A stretch of 64,000 bases of DNA, taken from Symsagittifera roscoffensis. Lineage: Eukaryota > Xenacoelomorpha > Acoela > Convolutidae. Below, piece by piece: positions 59,281 through 64,000 of this stretch. The stretch's first letter is position 1. Each line of letters begins with the position of its first letter. The translations under genes and the position numbers were made by a program. Under the pieces are notes generated by a model. It was not told the origin of the DNA and did no database searches. It saw nothing but the letters and a program-made list of their open reading frames with translations. Location of the stretch: positions 49,435,724 to 49,499,723 of the forward strand of contig NC_087068.1 of assembly GCF_963678635.1 (NCBI RefSeq), given 5' to 3'.

Positions 59281-59366
59281 ATAAAATAGTGACCGCTGCA
59301 GTCGCGCCAACGTGTTGCGAGCTTGCCAACAGAGGGTAGGACTCTTTACGAAAATTAGAGCCGGTA
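59281..59366. repeat. Second copy of the GC-rich core found at 42,187
   Basis: GCGAGCTTGCCAACAGAGGG, TAGGACT, then AGAGCCGGT, directly before the exon at 59,388. Confidence 0.5.
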
Positions 59367-59387
59367 TAAAGTATATTCAAAAATCAG

Positions 59388-59571
59388 GCGGGATGATTGA
59401 TTTGGTCGTCACTGGTCCCGTCATCAGAGAGAAGAAAGAGAAGCTGGTCGCGACTGATTCGTACAAGCCACCTTCGGGAAGCCGAGAGGCACTGCAGAAA
59501 AGCAGGAACCCAGATTACTCAAGGGCCACTTCCAACTCCAAAACTCCCACCTCCGGCTCGCATAGGAAGTC
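59388..59571 (+). CDS. Downstream exon, basic Ser-rich, unknown gene
   Basis: Coding-like block in phase 1 after ATCAG: GMIDLVVTGPVIREKKEKL, then KPPSGSREALQKSRNPDYSR and a Ser/Thr-rich end. Donor TC|GTAAGT in phase 2, which fits the next exon. Its phase 1 entry does not match the last exons of the large gene, so its upstream partner is unknown. Could be a second gene or an alternative 3' part. Confidence 0.5.
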
Positions 59572-59954
59572 GTAAGTGGCCGACTGCAACCTAAAAGAAT
59601 TTTCGGCAAAAATTGGCAAAATTCGGCATTTTGAATTGCTACTAATTTTCGGACACGTAATTACTCTAATTACTCCAAGTTGCATTTCATCGAAAACTCT
59701 TGCAAAATTGTTTAGTTTAATAAGCATTTACTTAAAACACTTTTTTCCTGGCTTAAAATCATTGTTTTTTAACTTGTTTTTGAAAATAACCTGTGAACAA
59801 AATTTGAAGTGAAACTCATTTATAATCCACGAAAGTGTTGAGATGTCGCGGCGAGATTCAAAGTAACGTGTTCAAAAGGTCAAGATGTGCCGCAACCATT
59901 GCATACTGAAACTTAGTAACTGCGGATATAATATAAGCTACCCGAGTTGACCTC

Positions 59955-60090
59955 CATACACCGAAAATGCTTATCATACAATTCCATACAACAAAAATCA
60001 TTATCATACAATTCCATACATCAAGTGTATGAAGAAAATGCTTGCCATACAATTTCCATTTATGGAAATTGTACGACTGGCATTTTTTTG
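59955..60090. repeat. Foldback repeat built on CATACAATTCCATACA
   Basis: Three direct copies of a block ATCATACAATTCCATACA (59,975-60,023), then an inverted pair AAAATG..GCCATACAATTTCCAT / ATGGAAATTGTAC..GGCATTTT (60,038-60,089). Confidence 0.6.
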
Positions 60091-60313
60091 ATGGCGAAAC
60101 AAAAAATTTTCCAAGTAGTTTTGAAAATTTACCCCAAAAATTTTTTTGGTCGGCAGTTTTGTGATATCTCCTACAGCTGGTGTTCTTGGAGTTTTCTTGA
60201 TCGTACACCTGGTGTTTTTTGCCATTTCTCAAGTGATTTTCTTGTAAAATTCCTCTTTGCAAATTGAATGATACAATTTAATGCAACACAAAGCTAAGAA
60301 CTGCCAAAAAAGG

Positions 60314-60571
60314 AAGGGGCGGATTTAAGGAGGGTGTGGTCGTATTTTTTTCTGTTTTTTGTACTATTTTGGGACATGCATTTTTGGCGGACCATTATTG
60401 GCTGACGGCTGGCGGCGCAGAAATTTTGGCCAAAACAGGGTCTTTTCAGTGATTTGGGGGAGCTGGGAAAATTTTAGGGAAAGCTCTAAAAAAGGTCGAA
60501 AAAATTTTAGAAATTTTTTTGAAAATCCGCACCATCCTCGTAACCTCGAGAAAATCCTAGATCCGCCTCTG
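60314..60571. mobile_element. hAT-type MITE copy
   Basis: Ends AAGGGGCGGATTTAAGG and GATCCGCCTCTG. Flanks AAAAAAGG and AAAAAAGC match in 7 of 8 bases, an 8-bp target duplication. Internally deleted relative to copy 2. Confidence 0.65.
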
Positions 60572-60751
60572 AAAAAAGCTGAGAAAAAATGCAAAAAAAA
60601 TCATAAAAAAATAAATAAATTTGTTTTTGAAGAAGGGAACAGACTCGATTAATTTTCACAAAACCCATAACAACAAAAGTAAAAAGACCAAAGCGAAAGA
60701 CCAAATGGAGTAAAAAAAACTCCAGTTTTCTAAAAAAAAAACTCTTTTCAG

Positions 60752-60977
60752 ATATGACACCACCCGGGTAACGAAGACGCACTCGGATGAGGATGATGAG
60801 AAGAAGAGTAAGCGGAAGTCTCTGCTCTCTACGAAGAAGATGGACTACTCCAAAAAGTCAATCAACACCTCCGAGCACCGCAAGGTATGGGGTCCAGACA
60901 CCCCTGAAGATGCTATGTTGGCCAAAAAAGAAGCGGGGTTAGAGAAATGTGTTGAAAATTATAATTCTGTGGCTTGA
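60752..60977 (+). CDS. Downstream exon, Lys/Ser-rich, unknown gene
   Basis: Phase 2 entry after TTTTCAG: YDTTRVTKTHSDEDDEKKSK, then RKSLLSTKKMDYSKKS. It may splice at AAG|GTATGG (60,884) or run on in frame as VWGPDTPEDAMLAKKEAG to TGA at 60,975-60,977; that run-on also looks coding. Phase 2 also matches the exits of exons 16 and 15 of the large gene, so it may be an alternative C-terminus. Confidence 0.5.
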
Positions 60978-61917
60978 AACTAGCAAAAAGTAGCGAGTGA
61001 TTTATTATTTTCAAACGAATGATGAAAATCTTTTGAAGCGCTTCTTCTTTCACAGTTGCATTGGCAAAATCGCCAGCTTCATTATTTCACTTTTTGTCGT
61101 AAAAAAGAAATTGAAGAAAAAACAAGGATTAAAACAAGGAGAATAAAAAAACAACGAGATAAGTATATAAAAAAACTCAGCCAAATTTATAGTCAAATTT
61201 AAACATAAAATGTGTTCGGATTAAAACAACCAAAAATGTGCATCATTAACAAAGTCAATTGAGAAAAATCAAGAAAAACTGTTTTATATTTGAACTGATT
61301 CGCAAATTGCTAACATGGTTCTCAAAAATACTTCCGGTGTTAAATGATCATAATTGATTCAGAAAACAGATAGAATAATTATCGGTTTTAATAGTTTCAA
61401 GCGTTACATAATTGTTCTAAGAAAGAGATAAAAGAGATATCAGTTATATCTAAAAAAGAGATGTTCATTGATTTTAATAGATGTTTTCAATTTGAGAAAG
61501 ATTGGTACTACATTAGAAAGTAGTCAATTATTAACGCTTGAAACTGGATGCGGGTTGTCAAAATCGGACAGAAAAAAAACACGCTCTACACAATAAATTT
61601 TTTCACTGCGTGAAAAGTTGTTACATGTCATCAGAGTCTTTAAACATTCAAAACTGCTAATGCGTAAAAAAATTTGTCTAAAAAAATTTGCTGATGTCTA
61701 AAAAAAACTGAGTGCACTCCTAGAAATAACAAAGTAAAGTTTTCGGTATTATTTCTCAATCAAAGTTTTTCTGAATTTAGAATTTCATGATATTTAAAAT
61801 AAATAGATCCTATCTACCACTTGAGGAAACTCCAAAAAGACAACCTAAAAAGACAACAAAATTATAGGTAATAAAAAAATTAAATAACTGTAAGTTAATT
61901 TCTCTCTCAAATTACAG
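60978..61917. other. AT-rich intron or spacer
   Basis: Nothing recognisable. Very A-rich. Confidence 0.4.
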
Positions 61918-62059
61918 AGAAGACGAGCAGAAACCCGAGGATGAAGACGACAATGAAATGACCGAGAAAAGAGAGCGGCCTAAAGCGTATGGGTCCGTTG
62001 TCGTGGACTACACTCGGGAAGAAAGAGGGATCTTGTTAACAACTTTTACCCTATGTTAA
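61918..62059 (+). CDS. Last coding-like exon, acidic then Tyr-containing tail
   Basis: After ATTACAG, phase 2 reading: EDEQKPEDEDDNEMTEKRER, then PKAYGSVVVDYTREERG to a TAA at 62,057-62,059. Phase 2 does not match the 60,884 donor (phase 0), so an unseen exon or another partner is needed. GC-richer than its surroundings. Confidence 0.45.
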
Positions 62060-62840
62060 GTAGAAAAGAATTTTTAGCCCTATATAAAAGATTAATTCAT
62101 GTAAGTTTTGTGAATGACTTGATGTTTGTTTAGAAGATTGTATATTTAGACATGAAATGATTCAATTAGGTGTTTTTGAATTGGAATTAGGGGGAGGGAG
62201 AGTACGCATAGAGAAGAGCACAACACACCCCCCCCCATTTTGCAAAAAAGGATAAATAGTTGACAAGATCCGTAAAAAGGGGAGGAGAGTGGGTCGCGGA
62301 GGACGAAGGGGGAGGGGCTTAGGAGAAAAACAGTGAAGGTGGCCGAAGACTCTAAGACACGTGAAGTGTATGGACGAACAAGTCGCAAGGCATCTGCTCA
62401 ACTAACCTCACCGTAAATATTGTGAACTTTTTATTGCTATTGTAAACATTTTCAGCCAATTTAGATCAGTTTAAAACTGCTTATGAGTTTTTAGTTCAAA
62501 AATGTGCAAAATTAAAGAATTTGAAAACTTTCTTTCAGTGATGCTTTTTGTTTTTTTTGTTCTGCAGCGTGTTGAAGGATCGAGTAGAATATTGATCTCA
62601 ACGAGGGCTTTGCTTCTGGTAGAAAGAAAATTTAGCAACACTTACCGCTCAGGCTTAAAAATTTCAAAGGTCGAATTCTGACTGCATTAGTGTCACATTC
62701 ATGATGAGTTTTTAAAGACTGTAGTTTTGTTTGCAATGCAATTTGGTGTCATTTGACCTTTGTGCTGAAAGCTGAACTATTTTGTTAGTACTACCCAATT
62801 AAGCGTAAAACTAAAAAAGCACTATGAAATCAATTGTAAC
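62060..62840. other. Spacer after the last exon
   Basis: Contains a poly-C run (62,229-62,236) and a G/A-rich stretch at 62,190-62,340. No exon seen. Confidence 0.4.
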
Positions 62841-63211
62841 AAGGGGCGGATTTGGAGGGAGGGGGGGGGGGGCTGACCCTTTAGAGACCTAGAGGATCCC
62901 CCTTCATACTATTTTGAGATACTCATTTTTGGTCACATACCCGCAAAATTTTCTAAAGGCCCTTTCGGCACCAATATATACTTACTTTGAGGGTGGGGGG
63001 CACGCGCCAAAAAAACGCAATTTTTTCATCAAAATTTTACCAAAAGTGTCTAAAAACGCCTTTTTCGGCCTGTTTTTTCAAAACTTTGCCAGCGGCGCAG
63101 AAAATTTGGCCAAAACAGGGTGTCTTTTAGTGCTTTAAAAGGTCGACAACATTTTTGAATTTTTTCGAAAATCCGCCCTTCCCCCTTGAGAAAATCCAAG
63201 ATCCCTCCCTG
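62841..63211. mobile_element. hAT-type MITE copy
   Basis: About 370 bp. AAGGGGCGGATTTGG at the left, ATCCCTCCCTG at the right; internal TTTCGGCACCAATATATACT and TTTTTCGGCCTGTTTTTTC match copy 2. The target duplication is not clear. Confidence 0.65.
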
Positions 63212-64000
63212 ATTGCTGATTATAGCCATGTTTGCTGTGAGAATAGGATAGAGGCTTCCGACCTCAGTAATTTTTTTGTTTTGTCATAGAATTCTTTTAT
63301 TAATTGATTTCGAATAAAATTTGTTGTTGTGCGTGAAGTGAGAAGAAAAAACTAAGCAAGGGAAATAATAATTTCAGCTGACGACACTTAAGTTTACAAA
63401 ACCCATAACAAAAACAAAAATATATATATTTTCCGGTTTAAAGCTAGGAAGTCAGTTTATACAGCTTAATGAAATACATTTTTGCTCAACCAGCTTGCTT
63501 TGATTGGTGTACATGCATGGAACATTGATTTTGCAGTGATCTTTTCAATTTTTTTTGACATCCAAATCGCGATCGACAGGGATAATATAAGATACTACAA
63601 AACATACCCTTGTGAGTGTTTTTGAGGTACCAGATTTCGCACGAAAAATTTTGTTTCTTGTTTTTGACACTATTTCCCATCATTTTATGTCAGTTACAAA
63701 GTGACATATTAAACGTCTAGCAAACAGCTTGCCGTAATTCTATTTTCTTTGCCTCTATTTCCTTTTTTTGAGCTGGACAATTAATTTGCGCGTTAATTGT
63801 CCCAACCCTCATTACTTTACTAAAAAAGGTCATTTGTAACATATCTTTCAAACTTAAGAAAAACATTCAATCCATGCGTTCCGGTGGTATGGAAATTTTT
63901 GGTCAAAAAGGCTAGTTGAAATTCCAAATTTCTTCGAAGAAAGCAACCACGCCGAGCTGAAATATTTTGTCACTCTTTAAGAAAGACGGAACAAAAAACG
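63212..64000. other. AT-rich spacer to the window end
   Basis: No exon, RNA gene or named repeat seen. Confidence 0.4.

Noticed and set aside
62146-62401. Minus-strand Pro/Leu-rich frames
   Set aside because: They arise from a G/A-rich low-complexity stretch. No motif or splice context.

Overview
The window looks like animal nuclear DNA, probably from an invertebrate. It is AT-rich, with short GC-richer exons set in AT-rich GT-AG introns. It carries COP9 signalosome subunit 5 and DNTTIP1 (a metazoan partner of histone deacetylases), many small non-autonomous transposon copies, and a short vertebrate-type telomeric repeat (CCCTAA). I cannot name the species. There are no bacterial operons, CRISPR arrays or rRNA genes, and I found no convincing functional tRNA gene. 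One gap of exactly 200 Ns (30,500-30,699) shows this is a draft assembly.

Region 1 (1 to about 24,350) is a head-to-tail array of a mobile element of about 7.07 kb, transcribed on the minus strand. It holds three nearly full units (A 17,316-24,350; B 10,246-17,315; C 2,172-10,245) and a partial unit D (1-2,171). In transcription order each unit has: an SGNH/GDSL-hydrolase-like ORF; a GC-rich stretch packed with tiny hairpins whose 5-nt loops mostly begin CTA; a duplicated leader; and a long ORF of about 1,200 codons. That ORF joins an N-terminal SET methyltransferase domain (most like KMT5A/PR-Set7), a Ser/Thr and acidic linker, CCHC/C2H2 zinc fingers and a C-terminal tyrosine-recombinase domain. 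A T-rich 3' region follows, built of 718-bp repeats that are themselves doubled units of about 360 bp. Every unit has frameshifts, stops or deletions, so all are pseudogenes, but different units are broken in different places and together imply an intact ancestor. No reverse transcriptase was seen, so a Crypton-like DNA transposon is the best fit. The SET + zinc finger + tyrosine recombinase combination, the SGNH partner and the hairpin cluster are the strongest candidates for an undescribed system.

Region 2 (24,350-34,860) has the array edge, AT-rich spacer, a small foldback repeat beside telomere-like repeats, then two plus-strand housekeeping genes. COPS5/CSN5 has three exons (27,363-31,382), a complete JAMM motif and two one-base reading-frame deficits. 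DNTTIP1 has three exons (32,718-34,856) and clean phases. One acts in cullin deneddylation, the other in a histone deacetylase complex. Their adjacency implies no shared pathway.

Region 3 (34,860-46,440) is a mosaic of decayed dispersed repeats: tRNA-like SINE candidates, a family starting with a TTGCGATAGCAA-type hairpin, GGCTCTTTTTCC-type MITEs, foldback elements and hAT-type MITEs. It contains one orphan exon at 42,829.

Region 4 (46,441-62,060) is a plus-strand gene of about 17 exons that I do not recognise. It encodes a short coiled coil, a Pro-rich stretch, a long series of degenerate two-helix units and an acidic tail ending at 59,014. Further exons at 59,388, 60,752 and 61,918 may be alternative C-termini or a second gene. 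hAT-type MITEs sit in several introns. The rest, to 64,000, is spacer with one more MITE copy.
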